In this document: positions 62,760-64,000 of the stretch, piece by piece
Numbering within the stretch: the stretch's first letter is position 1
Layout: each line of letters opens with the position of its first letter
Assembly: GCF_018691265.1 (NCBI RefSeq)
Contig: NW_024881282.1
Span: forward strand, 50,413,122-50,477,121
DNA length: 64,000 nt
Direction of reading: 5' to 3'
Source of the DNA: Tyto alba
Taxonomy: Eukaryota > Chordata > Aves > Strigiformes > Tytonidae
The notes under the pieces: model-generated
What the model was told of the DNA's origin: nothing
What the model saw: only the letters and a program-made list of their open reading frames with translations
The model's database searches: none
Position numbers and translations under genes: made by a program

Positions 62760-64000
62760 AAATGTGACTCACACTCCTAGAAGAGAAGCTGGGACAACTG
62801 GAGGTGCAACTGTAGGTCAAGTCCAACACCAGGGATGGATGTGGGGACACGATGGAACAGGAGAAGATGATACAAGTAAGTGAAAATTCGCAGATAAATT
62901 CTGATGATACAGTTAGGAAAACCTTGGTAGAAGGGGAGATCCAGAGAAACATCCAACAACAAGAAGGACTACCTAGCAGAAGATAAATAGGATAACAGAA
63001 GCCAGCTGCTACATAAAATAAAACATGGAAGGTGGAATGGGAAGGTGGAGAAGAGGAAGACAACATTGGTGTAAGAAAATAAGGTATGGGTATAAATGAT
63101 AGCTGCATATTAAAACCAAAGAGAGAAATTAGGTGGTACACATCTGATTTGAGAGAGGAATATAGATGAGATTAAATGAGTTTCAAACAAATGGAAGAAC
63201 CCTCTTCATGCCCTCATGGAAAACAGACAGGTTTGTATGATTGGTATATATATACTTATGTGTTTATATTTATATAAGAAGAATCAACAGGCTTGTCACC
63301 AGAACAGGCCAGAGGACAAAAAGACAAGATTTTAGTCTCTGGGATGCATGGAAGTAGAGACAAATTGGCAAAAAGACTTTGTGACAGGCAAAATAAACCA
63401 GCATTGCTATGTTAACATTAGGCCAACCAGGTAGCATCCTGAGAGGAGCAAAGCAGGGGACCTCAGTGGCACTGCTATCTTTTCTAGTGAAAGAGAGAAA
63501 TTATGATAATATAAAGAACTGGACTACTGGCATAGTTTGTGGGTTCCAGCTTATAGAACTAAGCTGGTAATTCACAAGTAAAGTTTTAAACAAATAGATG
63601 CAGAGAGAAGGTTGAGAGACACTCATGTAATCTCCAAGTCTTGTTTTATTTCACAGCAAGAGTGAAATTAGATAAAGGATAGTAAAAATGCAGTTAAAGG
63701 GTAGAAAGTTATTGTAAAACAAAAGAACACCAAAAAGAATAAAGAGAAAGTATTAATAATTAGAGTCACAGTCAAGTAGGTGCTGCAGTTAAAATCATAA
63801 AATCTAGCTAAAGAATTGAATGAAGTCAGAAAGAAACAACTGAAACAGATAAAGATTGAAAGAAGTAAAGCAAAGGACGTCAAAAATAAAGTGGAGGAAC
63901 CTGAACAATGATGCATTACATGAATTTAAGTATTATGGAGGAAAAGGGGGCATAATAGAAGAGCCAAATGAACTGAGAAATACCCGTTGAAAGGTATGCA
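62760..64000. other. Purine-skewed tail, no gene recognised
   Basis: The plus strand is markedly rich in A and G over most of this 1.2 kb, which keeps long minus-strand frames open (140 codons at 62719-63141; 82 codons at 63668-63916) with Ser/Phe/Leu-rich translations typical of such composition. A possible plus-strand donor (CAA then GTAAGT) occurs at about 62875, with an acceptor-like CACTCCTAG about 100 bp before it, but no frame resembles a known protein. Confidence 0.4.

Noticed and set aside
18081..64000. Search for TSPAN8 coding exons on the plus strand
   Set aside because: No segment matching the first tetraspanin helix, the CCG motif region or the final helix was recognised; the gene is probably beyond the right edge.
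1..64000. CR1 LINE copies, expected in birds
   Set aside because: I looked for the CR1 3' octamer repeats and reverse-transcriptase motifs and found no convincing copy; a few weak resemblances (for example near 52.4 kb and 44.4 kb) were too diverged to claim.

Overview
This is vertebrate nuclear DNA, almost certainly avian. The strongest sign is a 578 bp solo LTR (29109-29686) that I recognise from memory as a family common in bird genomes. Low repeat density, isolated microsatellites and a compact CpG island around a single first exon fit this. I see no bacterial, plasmid or phage features, no CRISPR array, no rRNA or tRNA gene and no operon structure. Nearly all open reading frames of 60-180 codons look like chance ORFs in non-coding DNA.

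The one gene I can identify with confidence is LGR5, on the minus strand. Its first coding exon lies at 17077-17285: signal peptide, cysteine-rich LRR N-cap and a clean splice donor. It sits in a CpG island (about 16.43-18.08 kb). Everything left of the exon (1-17076) is the start of LGR5 intron 1. I did not find exon 2, so the rest of the gene lies beyond the left edge. The intron is AT-rich and contains two MIR-type SINE relics, one older amniote repeat copy and a few short tandem duplications.

The promoter side (17.3-17.8 kb) is structurally unusual. A near-perfect 41 bp inverted repeat encloses a loop with a 14-G run about 95 bp upstream of a TATA-like box. It is followed by a 19 bp tandem repeat and then a 14-C run.

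Right of the CpG island (18.1-64 kb) is about 46 kb of upstream intergenic DNA. In human, the neighbour on this side is TSPAN8, transcribed divergently, but I found no TSPAN8 coding exon here. This flank holds a poly-T plus minisatellite block (20.77-20.91 kb), an isolated CpG-dense patch (27.55-27.83 kb), the solo LTR, a GC-rich patch with a short interstitial telomeric repeat (34.8-35.2 kb), an AT hairpin between 11 bp direct repeats (39.75-39.81 kb), a third MIR-like relic (about 46.0 kb), an unassigned candidate exon for a transmembrane segment on the minus strand (49355-49473), another old amniote repeat copy (about 57 kb) and a purine-skewed tail (62.8-64 kb).

I do not see a convincing new multi-gene system. 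The items most worth checking are the promoter-proximal hairpin, the candidate orphan exon and the isolated CpG patch. Repeat-family and orthology calls are from memory, without database searches.
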